NCBI RefSeq assembly: GCF_019455445.1
Contig: NZ_JAHWUS010000002.1
Coordinates: 1 to 64,000, forward strand
Reading direction: 5' to 3'
Source of the DNA: Pseudaquidulcibacter saccharophilus
Lineage (GTDB): Bacteria; Pseudomonadota; Alphaproteobacteria; Caulobacterales; Aquidulcibacteraceae
DNA: 64,000 nt
Every line of letters starts with the position of its first letter. Positions within the stretch are counted from its first letter, which is position 1. The notes beneath the pieces were generated by a model. It ran no database searches. It had not been told where the DNA came from and saw only the letters and a program-made list of their open reading frames with translations. Below are positions 50,729 through 59,873 of this stretch, piece by piece. A program made the translations under genes and the position numbers.

Positions 50729-51409
50729 TCAAATATCGGGTGCCAATCTATAACCCTGTCCGCGTATGGTTTGCAGATACATTGGTTCGGCGGAATTGGG
50801 TTCTAGTTTGCGCCTAAGGCGCGCCACCTGTACGTCAATTGAGCGATCGGCGGCAACACCCGCTTTGCGCGCCAATTCTTCACGCGTAACCACTGCACCG
50901 GAACGGGTTGCAAGTTCGCGCATAAGTGACTTTTCAGTTTCGGTAAGGCGGATAATTATCCCCTCACGCTTTAATTCATCGCGTGTAAGGTCATAGGTGG
51001 TGTCACCAAATGTCATGGCGGTTTGCACCGGTGCAGGTTTTACACGACGCAAAATATTGGCAATCCGTAGTGCCAATTCTTCGGGTTCAAATGGTTTAGG
51101 AAGGTAATCATCCGCGCCCGCCGATAATCCTTCAATCCTATCATTGGCTTCGCCGCGTGCGGTCAAAAGTAGGATAGGGGTGTTGCGTTCATTGCGCACA
51201 AATTTGGTCAATGAAATGCCATCTTCGCCCGGCATCATGATGTCAAAAATCAAAAGGTCAAAATCAATGGCGTCAATCAACTCGCGTGCTTCGGCGGCAT
51301 CTTTGGCGGTGGAAACACCATAGTTTTTGGACATTAAAAAACGCTTCAAAAGCTGACGTATGCGGTCGTCATCATCAACAATTAGTAGATGCGCATTTTG
51401 TGTTCCCAT
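50729..51409 (-). CDS. petR: OmpR-family response regulator (PetR-like)
   Basis: This 226-residue protein has a receiver domain with acidic residues DDDD (12-15), phospho-acceptor D56 in LLIFDIMMPGEDG and the K in YLPKPFEPEEL. A C-terminal winged-helix domain follows (RSIDVQVARLRRKLEP, TIRGQGYRL). It begins 25 bases after the MarR-type gene, the arrangement known as petP-petR in Rhodobacter and other alphaproteobacteria. No linked histidine kinase gene is present. The gene name is given by synteny and domain layout, so it is a probable ortholog call. Confidence 0.85.
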   Translation of the reverse strand: MGTQNAHLLIVDDDDRIRQLLKRFLMSKNYGVSTAKDAAEARELIDAIDFDLLIFDIMMPGEDGISLTKFVRNERNTPILLLTARGEANDRIEGLSAGADDYLPKPFEPEELALRIANILRRVKPAPVQTAMTFGDTTYDLTRDELKREGIIIRLTETEKSLMRELATRSGAVVTREELARKAGVAADRSIDVQVARLRRKLEPNSAEPMYLQTIRGQGYRLAPDI

Positions 51410-51434
51410 GATTTCCTCTTGTTACAAATTCATT

Positions 51435-51935
51435 TTATATATTTTTGGCAATATGGCTTTCGCCCAAAATTGCCCACAATACTTGATCCGAGCCATAAAC
51501 CGCATCCGCACCGGCATTACGATAGGCGCGGGCGATAATATCGCGCATTGGTGTTGTTATACGCGCCAGCTCATTTGTGCCATTAACACTTAATTGCAAT
51601 ATTTTACGGCGTTTGTCACGGCGGTCCGTGGTGATTATAACCAAATCTTCGGCAATTAATTTGCGCAGGATTTTATTCAATGCCTGTTTGGTCATGGCAA
51701 GGCGGGAGGCAAGGTTTAAAACCGTATCATTGCGGGCATGAATTGCGATTAATGTCCTTATGTCGGCCCAATTATATTTTGAATTTTCGTCATCACTTTC
51801 GCAAATTGCCTTTAGCTTGGCGGCAACTTCAAAAATTGTGGCAATGCCAAAGCCCAATTCAGAATCACGAAGGAATAATCGTGAATGGCTTTCGGCATCA
51901 GGAATAGAAAGGTTAAAGGGGTTTATAACTGCCAT
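51435..51935 (-). CDS. petP: MarR-family transcriptional regulator (PetP-like)
   Basis: This 166-residue winged-helix regulator has the MarR-type DNA-binding segment NDTVLNLASRLAMTKQALNK followed by ILRKLIAEDLV and the wing TTDRRDKRRKILQLSV. It is upstream of the OmpR-type regulator and divergent from ilvE; the three genes together form a conserved alphaproteobacterial neighbourhood. The ligand is unknown. No strong Shine-Dalgarno is visible before the ATG at 51935. Confidence 0.82.
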   Translation of the reverse strand: MAVINPFNLSIPDAESHSRLFLRDSELGFGIATIFEVAAKLKAICESDDENSKYNWADIRTLIAIHARNDTVLNLASRLAMTKQALNKILRKLIAEDLVIITTDRRDKRRKILQLSVNGTNELARITTPMRDIIARAYRNAGADAVYGSDQVLWAILGESHIAKNI

Positions 51936-52066
51936 ATTTTTTTTAAAATCTTGCGAAAATCAAAACAAGGGTGCATAGGTTTTTTGTTATTACAGAATAT
52001 CGCATTCGCCATGCGAAGCAATGTTCTAAATGTAAAATCACATATATTTAAAATAAAGGTATAATT

Positions 52067-52936
52067 ATGGATTTTGTTGCCTATGATGATCGTGATGGAT
52101 GGATTTGGCTTGATGGAAGTTTTGTTCCTTGGCGTGAAGCAAAAGTCCATGTCTTAACCCATGCACTTCACTATGGTTCATCAGTATTTGAAGGCGAACG
52201 TGCCTATGATGGCACTATTTTTGAATGTCATCGCCATTCCGAACGTTTGATTAATTCTGGCAATATTTTGGGCATGAAGGCACCTTTTACCGCCGATGAA
52301 ATGGACAAGGTAAAATATGAAGCCATGGCAAAAAATGGTTTTGATAATTGCTATGTTCGTGCCTTTATGTGGCGTGGTTCGGAAATGATGGGCGTTTCGG
52401 CGCAAAAAAATACTATTCATACGGCTGTGGCGGTGTGGCAATGGGGTGATTATTATTCCGATAAAATGAAGGGCATCAAAATGGGCAAGGCCAAATGGAA
52501 ACGCCCGCACCCTGAAACTGCGCCATATAATGCAAAGGCCGCAGGTCTTTATATGATTTGCACCCTTTCAAAACATGCTGCCGAAGATGAAGGTTATGCC
52601 GATGCACTTATGCTTGATTGGCGTGGACAAATTGCCGAGGCGACATCTGCCAATATTTTCTTTATCAAAGACGGCGCAATTCATACCCCGACCCCTGATT
52701 GTTTCTTGAACGGTATTACCCGCCAAACCGTGATAAAAATCGCACAAGAAAAGGGATATGAAGTGATTGAACGCGCAATTTTCCCTGATGAATTGCCATC
52801 CTTCACTGAGTGTTTTACTACTGGCTCTGCTGCCGAGGTTACGCCGGTTCGTGAAATCGCAGGCATTGAGTTTAAGCCAGGGGCAATTTGCGAAGACCTT
52901 ATGACTTCTTATGAAAAGTTGGTGCGCGGTAAATAA
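52067..52936 (+). CDS. ilvE: Branched-chain amino-acid aminotransferase
   Basis: This 289-residue fold-type IV PLP enzyme has PLP-lysine K157 in YNAKAAGLYM. The N-terminal HALHYGSSVFEGERAY and the C-terminal ATSANIFFIKDG and GITRQTV blocks are typical of IlvE. It catalyses the last step of Leu, Ile and Val synthesis and the first of their breakdown. A D-amino-acid transaminase reading is less likely given the YGSSVFEGERAY motif and the length. It is divergent from petP. Confidence 0.92.
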   Translation: MDFVAYDDRDGWIWLDGSFVPWREAKVHVLTHALHYGSSVFEGERAYDGTIFECHRHSERLINSGNILGMKAPFTADEMDKVKYEAMAKNGFDNCYVRAFMWRGSEMMGVSAQKNTIHTAVAVWQWGDYYSDKMKGIKMGKAKWKRPHPETAPYNAKAAGLYMICTLSKHAAEDEGYADALMLDWRGQIAEATSANIFFIKDGAIHTPTPDCFLNGITRQTVIKIAQEKGYEVIERAIFPDELPSFTECFTTGSAAEVTPVREIAGIEFKPGAICEDLMTSYEKLVRGK

Positions 52937-52955
52937 TATTGAGCTGGGGGGCGAT

Positions 52956-53669
52956 ATGAAGTTAAAATCGATTGTAACAAAATTTTTGCTGTATATTGCC
53001 CCTGTTTTGGCTTTCGCCCCATCTATTACCTATGCAAAAGAGCCTGATATTAAGGTTCTTATGGAAAAAGGTAAGGCGGCATACGAAGCAATTGACGAGG
53101 CTTCACGTGATGCCTTTACAATTTCTTTTCCAAAATATCCGGGCAATGTGACCTTTGGTAAAATAGAACATACTGCATCTGGTCTTGTTTGTGAGTTTGG
53201 TGTGAATGATGAGGTTAAACTAATTGTTTTTGGGAAAGATGAGAATAATGTCCCAAATGACGTTGGTTGCGATGTTGTTTCACAATTTTCTGGAACGCGA
53301 ACATTCTATGCGTTCAAGCCTAAAGGAACGCAGCAAGAATATTTTGACTATGCTAAAGCAGCGATAATAGCTCGGTTTGAAGGTGCGGTTGAAGATAACC
53401 AAGCACCAATGGATAGACTAAACAATTTATTCAATATTAAATATGAGTGGGAAGTTACCAAAGGCACACTCGCTGCCGCATATACCACCCCAAATGGAAT
53501 GCATACTTCGGTATGGGTAAAGCCAAAAGGGGATTGGATGATTAAAATGCGCTATACTGATTATGGCGGTTTAGGGCATGCAGAATTTATATGGATGAAT
53601 GAATGGAAGCAATTAGAACCAGAAAATGCCATAAAAGATGATGCCAATATTAAAAATATGCGGAAATAG
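52956..53669 (+). CDS. Exported hypothetical protein
   Basis: This 237-residue protein has a signal peptide ending ITYA-KEP (about residue 27). The mature part begins IKVLMEKGKAAYEAIDEAS and continues with a mixed alpha/beta pattern and conserved-looking aromatic blocks (NIKYEWEVTKG, HTSVWVKPKGDWMIKMRY). I do not recognise the family. I used the ATG at 52956, with a GGGGGG run just upstream, instead of an in-frame start at 52911 that would overlap ilvE. It probably acts in the periplasm. Confidence 0.75.
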   Translation: MKLKSIVTKFLLYIAPVLAFAPSITYAKEPDIKVLMEKGKAAYEAIDEASRDAFTISFPKYPGNVTFGKIEHTASGLVCEFGVNDEVKLIVFGKDENNVPNDVGCDVVSQFSGTRTFYAFKPKGTQQEYFDYAKAAIIARFEGAVEDNQAPMDRLNNLFNIKYEWEVTKGTLAAAYTTPNGMHTSVWVKPKGDWMIKMRYTDYGGLGHAEFIWMNEWKQLEPENAIKDDANIKNMRK

Positions 53670-53889
53670 TGTTTGGCCTTATTGGTCTATTGAATAGATT
53701 TCGTGCATCTATGGATGCTGTATGCAAATTTTACGCGCATAATATCTTAAAAGTTGCGGCAAAGGGTCGCAAAATTGCCTTTGCTTTAATTTTTTACTTG
53801 TCAATTTAAAAACTTTATTAAACATTTGTCCTTGCTCGAAAGGCGGCCTGCTGAAAATGCAGCCTGAGATGCAGAATAAGGAGGGATAA

Positions 53890-54231
53890 ATGTCTCTTGA
53901 TACTTTATTATTCTCGTATGGCACATTAAATCACCCAAATGTGCAGATTGCCACCTTTGGTCGTGTTCTTGAAGGTGAAGAAGACGCCGCGATTGGCTAT
54001 GAACTTCAAGATATTCTCATCAATGATTTTGATGTGATTTCAAAAAGCGGAAAAACAACACACCAAATCCTTGTTGCCACTGATAAAAAGGATTCTGTGG
54101 TTTCCGGTAAATTATATTATGTTAGCCCACAAGAATTGCGCCATGCCGATGATTATGAGGTTGAACAATATGGTCGCCGTGAAATTACGCTTAAATCTGG
54201 CAAAAAGGCATGGGTTTATATGGCGATATAG
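53890..54231 (+). CDS. Gamma-glutamylcyclotransferase-family (AIG2-like) protein
   Basis: This 113-residue protein opens with LLFSYGTLNHPNVQ, carrying the Y10-G-T-L substrate loop of the GGCT/AIG2 fold. The candidate catalytic Glu is E90 in ADDYEVEQYGRRE. G-K-L-Y-Y-V (73-78) precedes the Glu motif as in the family. Members cyclise gamma-glutamyl groups or act on related amines. The substrate cannot be read here. AAGGAGGG lies just before the ATG. Confidence 0.85.
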   Translation: MSLDTLLFSYGTLNHPNVQIATFGRVLEGEEDAAIGYELQDILINDFDVISKSGKTTHQILVATDKKDSVVSGKLYYVSPQELRHADDYEVEQYGRREITLKSGKKAWVYMAI

Positions 54232-54232
54232 A

Positions 54233-54691
54233 TTACCAATCGGGTGAAATTGATTGTTGTCCCAATGCCTCTTTAATGCGGCATAGTGTTCCTTTTGTCG
54301 TGTCTGTTGGCAGATCATTAATTGCGAAAAACCCGCATTCCGCAATTTCATGGGCGCGGTTGGTTGGCTCACTTTCCCAAACATTGGTGTGATAAACCAA
54401 AACATGATCACCTTTAAAATTTGCAAAATTGGCGTGAATTGAGACAAGGTTCAAATTTTCTGGTGCAATCACAAGCCCGGCTTCTTCGCGTGCTTCCTTC
54501 ATTGCCGCATAAAGTGCGGTTTCGCCTTTTTCAACGCCGCCACCAGGCAAGTGCCAGCCAGGGGTATAGGTATGTTTTACAAGACAAACCTTATTTTCCG
54601 CATTAATTGCAACAATCCTAACCCCCAATGTCATTGGGCGTTTTAGGCGGAAATAATTCTGAACCAAAAATTTGGTAATTGATTTTAACAT
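54233..54691 (-). CDS. NUDIX hydrolase
   Basis: This is a protein of about 152 residues. The NUDIX box GGGVEKGETALYAAMKEAREEAG gives the catalytic G-x5-E-x7-R-E-x2-E-E-x-G pattern, within a fold that starts LGVRIVAINAENKVCLVKHTY. NUDIX enzymes hydrolyse nucleoside diphosphate derivatives, but the substrate is not predictable. I chose the ATG at 54691; a longer reading to 54805 would run across the promoter and ribosome site of the divergent GST gene. It converges with the AIG2-like gene with a one-base gap. Confidence 0.85.
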   Translation of the reverse strand: MLKSITKFLVQNYFRLKRPMTLGVRIVAINAENKVCLVKHTYTPGWHLPGGGVEKGETALYAAMKEAREEAGLVIAPENLNLVSIHANFANFKGDHVLVYHTNVWESEPTNRAHEIAECGFFAINDLPTDTTKGTLCRIKEALGQQSISPDW

Positions 54692-54775
54692 ATTGTGGAA
54701 ATAAACAATTATTTTATAAAAAGCAACTTGCATGTTCGCTATATGTTCTGTAATGTGAGCATAAGGGAGGCAAAT

Positions 54776-55393
54776 ATGTCTGATAAATTGATATTGTTTA
54801 CACATCCACGTTCACGTGGGCGAATTGCACGCAGAATGTTAGAAGAGCTTGGCGTTGATTATGAGGCGCGCGTTCTTGAATATGGTACACACAAAGAGGA
54901 ATTGTTGAAATATAACCCAATGGGCAAGTTTCCAACCCTTTTGCATGGTGAAACTGTGGTTACAGAGGCGGCGGCAATCATAACCTATCTTGCGGATGCT
55001 TTTTGTGAAAAAGGGCTTGCGCCTGATGTTGGTTCAAAAGAGCGTGGTACCTATTATCGTTGGCTTTATTTTGCTTCCGGCCCAATGGAAGCGGCAATTA
55101 TTGATAAGGTTTTGGGCGTAAATATTGACGCCGAAAAGAAGGCCTTTGTTGGCTATGGCTGCTATGATGATGTGGTCGCGACATTGGACAAAAAACTTAG
55201 CGCGGATGAATATGTTTTAGGTGACAGGTTCTCGGCGGCGGATGTCTATGTTGGTTCTAGCGTGCATTTCGGCCTACAATTTAAAACTTTGCCTGAATTG
55301 CCTAGTTTTGAACGTTACGCCAAACAGATTTTCTCGCGTGAGGCATTTATTCGGTCTGAAGCAATTGATGATAGACTATTGGGTATAAAATAA
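54776..55393 (+). CDS. Glutathione S-transferase family protein
   Basis: This 205-residue protein has the thioredoxin-like N-terminal half with LFTHPRSRGRIARRMLEEL, the conserved cis-Pro region GKFPTLLHGETVVTEAAAI, and the helical C-terminal GST domain (GDRFSAADVYVGSSVHF). It resembles alphaproteobacterial GSTs with the S-R-G-x-I/R active-site helix. GGGAGG lies seven bases before the ATG at 54776. An earlier in-frame ATG at 54695 is in the divergent promoter region and is unlikely to be used. Confidence 0.88.
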   Translation: MSDKLILFTHPRSRGRIARRMLEELGVDYEARVLEYGTHKEELLKYNPMGKFPTLLHGETVVTEAAAIITYLADAFCEKGLAPDVGSKERGTYYRWLYFASGPMEAAIIDKVLGVNIDAEKKAFVGYGCYDDVVATLDKKLSADEYVLGDRFSAADVYVGSSVHFGLQFKTLPELPSFERYAKQIFSREAFIRSEAIDDRLLGIK

Positions 55394-55478
55394 ACGCAGG
55401 TTTTTACAAATTTGCGCACTTGATAAATTGCCCCAATACCGCTATGCGAATTGTGTTAGTTTTTATAGGGGAAACCAG

Positions 55479-55559
55479 ATGGCAGCACTTTATGGTCTTT
55501 TGGCAATCGTAGTATTGTTTGCGGCATTAAACTTTGCCGAATACGGACGCCTTGATTAA
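55479..55559 (+). CDS. Single-span membrane microprotein, 26 residues
   Basis: A good ribosome site (AGGGGAA, about six bases upstream) precedes an ATG. The 26-residue product starts MAALYGLLAIVVLFAALN and ends FAEYGRLD: one hydrophobic segment (about residues 2-18) with a short charged C-terminus. Size and layout resemble small alphaproteobacterial membrane proteins, but I cannot name a family. It lies alone between GST and a convergent hybrid kinase gene. Confidence 0.6.
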   Translation: MAALYGLLAIVVLFAALNFAEYGRLD

Positions 55560-55567
55560 TCTTTGAA

Positions 55568-57025
55568 TTAATTAATTGCAGATTTTTTTAGATTAACGCC
55601 ATAACCAGCAAGGTTGTGGCGTTTTTCTTGTACCACTATCAATGCTTCATAAAGCTGATCAATCATTAGCGGCTTGGTTAAAAAGCCGTCCATTCCTGCT
55701 TCTTCACATAAAATCCGCGCTTCGGGTCTATTATCGGCAGTAAGCGCAAATATTGGGATTGTTTGATTAAATTTGCGAATTATTTTCGCCGCGTCCCAAC
55801 CATTCATGATTGGCATGTGTAAATCCATTAATACCAAGTCAAAGTTCTGAATGCTAAACTTTTCAACGCAATCTTGTCCATTTTCGGTAATAACAACATT
55901 ATGCCCAAGCTGGCTAAGGATTAGATTAATAACGCGCTGATTGGTTGGGTTATCTTCGGCAACCAAAATATCAAGGCATTCATTCTCATAATCGTCTGTA
56001 TTTTCTTCACTACGCTCAAACGGCAAGACTACTTTTGCGATTGTGCCGCCATCTGGATTGGCGTTGATAAAGACTTCACCACCCAAAAGGCGCGCCATAC
56101 GTTGTGATAATGCAAGACCCATATTAATGCCGCCATTATTGCGTGTGGTCGGATCTTTTTCAAAGCGGAACGGGTCGAAAATATGTTCAAGAACTTTTTC
56201 GTCAATTCCTGTGCCGGTGTCGGTAACAAGGAAAGTTACGCCATTCTCATCATAATTAGCTTCGACACAAACTTTGCCTTTTGCAGTGAATTTCACCGCA
56301 TTATCACACAAATGCGAAACAATCCGCTCTGCATATTGTGGTGAGCCAATGAATTCAGCGTCCAAATCGTCACTGATTTCATATTCAAATCCAATATTTT
56401 TATCTTTTGCCAAGTTTTTGAATTGCTTGAAAATGGAAAGTAAAAGAGTTTTCGGATTAAAACTAATTAAATCAGGGGTTATTGGCTTGGTTCTGATATT
56501 TGAATAATCAAGAATGTCATCAATGCGCTGGGTAAGGTTTCTTGCCGCGTGCGATGTCATATCAAGAATTTCAATCTGGCTTTCAGTTAATCCAGTGGCG
56601 CGAAGCATAGCCGACAAATTCATAAGACTGTTAAGAGGGGTCTTTAATTCATGTGACATAGCGGCGATAAAGCGGCTGCGTGACAAATCCTCTTCATTAG
56701 ATTCTTCATTGGAATTTGTTACTTCGTTATGGCTACGGCTTAGGTAGGCAACTTCAAGATTTGAATCCGTAGGAACAATATTTAAGAAATATTCGTGGCG
56801 TTTTCCATCTCGCCCTTGAATAGAGCAAACTTTTTCACCATGGCTTACTTGTAGGGCACGCAGAATATGAATTTGTGACCTTAAAGATGCAATGTTGTTA
56901 TATCCCAACATCTTAAGTGCCGCTTTATTGGCAAATACAATTTCCCTGTCGCTAAAGACAACAATTGCCAGCGGAGAATGTTCGATAATGAACTCTAAGT
57001 TAAGTAATTTAACTTTATCAGTCAT
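55568..57025 (-). CDS. Cytosolic hybrid histidine kinase (PAS-HisKA-HATPase-REC)
   Basis: This is a protein of about 485 residues without membrane segments. An N-terminal PAS domain (AIVVFSDREIVFANKAALKML) is followed by HisKA with H125 (AAMSHELKTPLNSL). The HATPase domain (DNAVKFT, DTGTGIDE, G-L-A-L-S) comes next, then a C-terminal receiver with D401 (LVLMDLHMPIMNG) and the K in FLTKPL. It reads as a soluble hybrid kinase that may feed phosphate to a separate phosphotransferase. I used the ATG at 57025 (MTDKVKLL); an ATG at 57103 would add 26 residues without a ribosome site. It is divergent from folB. Confidence 0.87.
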   Translation of the reverse strand: MTDKVKLLNLEFIIEHSPLAIVVFSDREIVFANKAALKMLGYNNIASLRSQIHILRALQVSHGEKVCSIQGRDGKRHEYFLNIVPTDSNLEVAYLSRSHNEVTNSNEESNEEDLSRSRFIAAMSHELKTPLNSLMNLSAMLRATGLTESQIEILDMTSHAARNLTQRIDDILDYSNIRTKPITPDLISFNPKTLLLSIFKQFKNLAKDKNIGFEYEISDDLDAEFIGSPQYAERIVSHLCDNAVKFTAKGKVCVEANYDENGVTFLVTDTGTGIDEKVLEHIFDPFRFEKDPTTRNNGGINMGLALSQRMARLLGGEVFINANPDGGTIAKVVLPFERSEENTDDYENECLDILVAEDNPTNQRVINLILSQLGHNVVITENGQDCVEKFSIQNFDLVLMDLHMPIMNGWDAAKIIRKFNQTIPIFALTADNRPEARILCEEAGMDGFLTKPLMIDQLYEALIVVQEKRHNLAGYGVNLKKSAIN

Positions 57026-57231
57026 GTTTCTGTTTACTGCTTTCTGCCGAAAACAGGGTAAAATTCCGATACCCAGTTTATTTATTTTTGGACACGCTAC
57101 CATGATATCGTTAACACTCTGTATAGAGCGCTGATTTTAATTGAAAAAATTCAGATTTATAATTTTCCGTCTCTTTTGGTTGCTTAAAAAACCAAAATTC
57201 GCTAAACGGTGTGCAAGAAAATAGGTGATAT

Positions 57232-57744
57232 ATGAAGGCGGATGCAATTACTGAAATGGGTGTTATTATGCGGCCTGGAATGAAAATTCGCCGCCCAAAA
57301 AGCATCACAAAAACTTCTGATGAAGTTGTTCAACCACCTGTGACAGGAACAATTGCTGAAACTGTGGCGCCAATAAATGTCACCACCAAGATTTATGTGA
57401 AATCATTGGAAATCAGCGCGCAATGCGGGGTTTATTCGCATGAATTTGGCAAAGACAGAAGCCTATTTATCGATATTGAAATTGATATGGTATCAAACAA
57501 TATGGTCAGTGTTGATGACCTTAATCAGACCTATGATTATGATAGGCTGGCACAAATTGCACAGGATGTTGCATCATCAAAGCATTTTTATCTTATTGAA
57601 TCCTATGCCGGTGAAGTGGCACAGACAATTTTGAATGATGCCCGCATTAGCGCGGTTAAGGTAAGGGTCGAAAAGCCCAATTCGGTTAAAAATGCGGCGG
57701 CTGCGGGCACTGAAATATATTGCACCCGCAACGTAACCCCGTAA
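57232..57744 (+). CDS. folB: Dihydroneopterin aldolase (FolB) with N-terminal extension
   Basis: This is a 170-residue protein. Residues 53-165 carry the FolB domain: IYVKSLEISAQCGVYSHEFG, then the D-L-N-Q-T-Y-D-Y-D-R-L core and the C-terminal VKVRVEKPNSVKNA. The first about 50 residues (MKADAITEMG ... KIRRPKSITK) are not part of the usual about 120-residue enzyme and are Thr/Val/Pro-rich. FolB converts dihydroneopterin to 6-hydroxymethyl-dihydropterin in folate synthesis. The ATG at 57232 has a modest GGTGAT site; ATGs at codons 9, 13 and 17 are later alternatives. It converges with the chemoreceptor gene with almost no gap. Confidence 0.85.
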   Translation: MKADAITEMGVIMRPGMKIRRPKSITKTSDEVVQPPVTGTIAETVAPINVTTKIYVKSLEISAQCGVYSHEFGKDRSLFIDIEIDMVSNNMVSVDDLNQTYDYDRLAQIAQDVASSKHFYLIESYAGEVAQTILNDARISAVKVRVEKPNSVKNAAAAGTEIYCTRNVTP

Positions 57745-57745
57745 T

Positions 57746-59107
57746 TTATGCCGCGATAATATCGTGCATAAATGATTGTACTTCTGAACGTAGTATTTCT
57801 GCTTGTCTGCTAAGGTCTTGTGCCGCATAGACTACGTCTCGTGCGGCCGATCCGGTCTCCTCAGAACTCGCGGTGATTTCAACAATTTCACGCGATACCA
57901 TCTCTGTGCCGATTGATGCTTCTTGGGTATTCCGTGAAATTTCAGCGGTGGTTGCGGTTTGCTCTTCAATTGCGGCATTTATCGCGATTGATACGGTATT
58001 TATTTCATCAATAGTTTTTTGAATTGATGAAATTGCATCGACGGCATTACTAGTAGCAGCCTGCATTTGATGGATTTGTTTTGATATTTCCTCGGTTGCC
58101 TGTGCGGTTTGTCCTGCAAGACTTTTAACCTCTGTGGCAACAACGGCAAAACCTTTTCCGGCTTCACCTGCGCGCGCGCTTTCGATTGTAGCATTTAATG
58201 CCAAAAGGTTTGTTTGTGCGGCAATGTCGGCAATTAATGAAACCACGGCGCCAATTTTGTCCGCAGCAGCCGATAATTCGTTCAATGTTTGCGATGAATG
58301 GCTGACCATTACAACCGCCTCTGAAGCAACTTTTGTATTTAATGCCACCTGTGATGCGATTTCTTGCACCGATGCCGACATTTCCTTTGTCGAGCTTGCA
58401 ATTATGCTAACGTTTTCATTGGTTTGCTCTGCTGCGGCGGCCACATTGGTTGCTTTTTCAGAGCTTGATTCCGCAATTTCCGACATTGCCTTTGCGGTTA
58501 CTGATAATTCAGTAGAGGCGGCGGCAACGGTCTCTACCACTTTTGAAACGCTGCTTTCAAATTTTCCTGCAATATCCTGAACCAGATGATCACGCTTTTT
58601 GGTTTCTTCTTCCAGATAAATGGAGATTGCAAAATCCATATCAAGCATTGCGGCTTTGGTAAAAGCGGAAACTTGTTGTTGCACTTTTTCGACAATATTA
58701 TTTTTGTTGAACATCGATTTTGAATTATCGATTTGCGCAATAATTGCCTTCGAAATTTCGCTTATAATATAAGTATAACCACCAATATACCAACGAGGTT
58801 CAAGCCCAATGCGGGAGTGTGCTTGGCCAATTCGGCGAACAGAATTTACATAGTCTGTTGAAAATTCGCCTTCGGCAATTGCCGTCCAGTGTTTTAATTG
58901 CGCATTTTTTGCACCATCCATATGTGCACCATTTGCAAAGAATTTTGAAACATCTCCCCAGATTTTCACGTGATTATAAAAGCCATCAAGAACCGCTGGG
59001 AGCGCTTCCTTTATTATTGGTATCATCTCACGTAAAATTGATTTCGTTTCATCATCGATTTTGAGAAAACTAGTGCGTTGAGATATATTATAGTCGTTAT
59101 TTGTCAT
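57746..59107 (-). CDS. Globin-coupled methyl-accepting chemotaxis protein (HemAT-like)
   Basis: This 453-residue soluble protein without membrane segments has an N-terminal protoglobin domain (residues 10-160): [16 protein letters not shown], then [21 protein letters not shown] with the likely proximal haem His at H97. A long MCP signalling coiled coil follows. Its hairpin tip reads [20 protein letters not shown], followed by [18 protein letters not shown]. It should sense oxygen or another gas and control CheA. No che genes lie in the window. Confidence 0.9.
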   Translation of the reverse strand: MTNNDYNISQRTSFLKIDDETKSILREMIPIIKEALPAVLDGFYNHVKIWGDVSKFFANGAHMDGAKNAQLKHWTAIAEGEFSTDYVNSVRRIGQAHSRIGLEPRWYIGGYTYIISEISKAIIAQIDNSKSMFNKNNIVEKVQQQVSAFTKAAMLDMDFAISIYLEEETKKRDHLVQDIAGKFESSVSKVVETVAAASTELSVTAKAMSEIAESSSEKATNVAAAAEQTNENVSIIASSTKEMSASVQEIASQVALNTKVASEAVVMVSHSSQTLNELSAAADKIGAVVSLIADIAAQTNLLALNATIESARAGEAGKGFAVVATEVKSLAGQTAQATEEISKQIHQMQAATSNAVDAISSIQKTIDEINTVSIAINAAIEEQTATTAEISRNTQEASIGTEMVSREIVEITASSEETGSAARDVVYAAQDLSRQAEILRSEVQSFMHDIIAA

Positions 59108-59285
59108 TTTGCCCTCGCGAATTCGAAGGCGCTTGCAATCGTTTGTGCGCCTGATATAGGCTGATTATTGCCTCAAAGGTTTATGTATTATTAACAAAAT
59201 CTAATATTGCGGTGCGACAAAAAGGCTTGTTTTGCCTATTTTTATTCAGGCATTGCTAAATGTTTATGCAGTGCTTTGTTTAGCT

Positions 59286-59873
59286 TTAAATTTTTTTATT
59301 TGCATTGAATTTTTGCAAATATTGCACGCCTGTAAAAAGTGACATAAGCGCGCCAACCAAAGTAACCAAAATTCCAACCATAATTAAATTTTTAAACCCA
59401 AATGCCATCGCACCGAGATAAATTGCCATTCCCAGCATGATAACTGCGGTCTTGGTTTTGGCGAGAAATGTTGCAGGCATTGAAAAACCGGTTTTTTCCG
59501 CCTCGCTGCGCATTTGCGTAACGAAATAGTCGCGTGCAGTTGTTGCCAAAAGCATGAAAACAATTGCACCCATAATTATAATTTTATCGAATTGTCCCGC
59601 CAACATTTCATAAATGCCGATACCAACTATGGTTAGGCCAACCAATAATTTATCGGCAAATAAATCAAGTTTTGCCCCAAGTTCAGATTTGGCATCCAAA
59701 GCACGTGCCAAAAAGCCATCAACCCAATCGGTTAAAGACGCAAATACGAATATCCCAAATGCCCAAACCACATAATCATGATTGCCGCCCAAGCTAAGGA
59801 CAAGCAATATTACCAAAAGCGGAGTAAGGGCAATACGAAAAATCGTAAATATATTCGGTAGATGCTTCATCAT
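59286..59873 (-). CDS. pgsA: CDP-diacylglycerol-glycerol-3-phosphate 3-phosphatidyltransferase
   Basis: This 195-residue membrane protein has about six segments. The CDP-alcohol phosphotransferase motif is complete: D52-G53-x2-A56-R57 followed by G66-x3-D70-x3-D74 in VDGFLARALDAKSELGAK. N-terminal MKHLPNIFTIFRI is typical of PgsA. It makes phosphatidylglycerol-phosphate. Two ATGs in series (59873 and 59870) overlap the uvrC stop by four bases, so pgsA is translationally coupled to uvrC, a known alphaproteobacterial arrangement. Confidence 0.93.
   Translation of the reverse strand: MMKHLPNIFTIFRIALTPLLVILLVLSLGGNHDYVVWAFGIFVFASLTDWVDGFLARALDAKSELGAKLDLFADKLLVGLTIVGIGIYEMLAGQFDKIIIMGAIVFMLLATTARDYFVTQMRSEAEKTGFSMPATFLAKTKTAVIMLGMAIYLGAMAFGFKNLIMVGILVTLVGALMSLFTGVQYLQKFNANKKI

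Noticed and set aside
54695-54805. Longer starts for the NUDIX and GST genes
   Set aside because: The two extensions would overlap across the shared divergent promoter; GGGAGG marks 54776 for GST, and the NUDIX domain fits a start at 54691.
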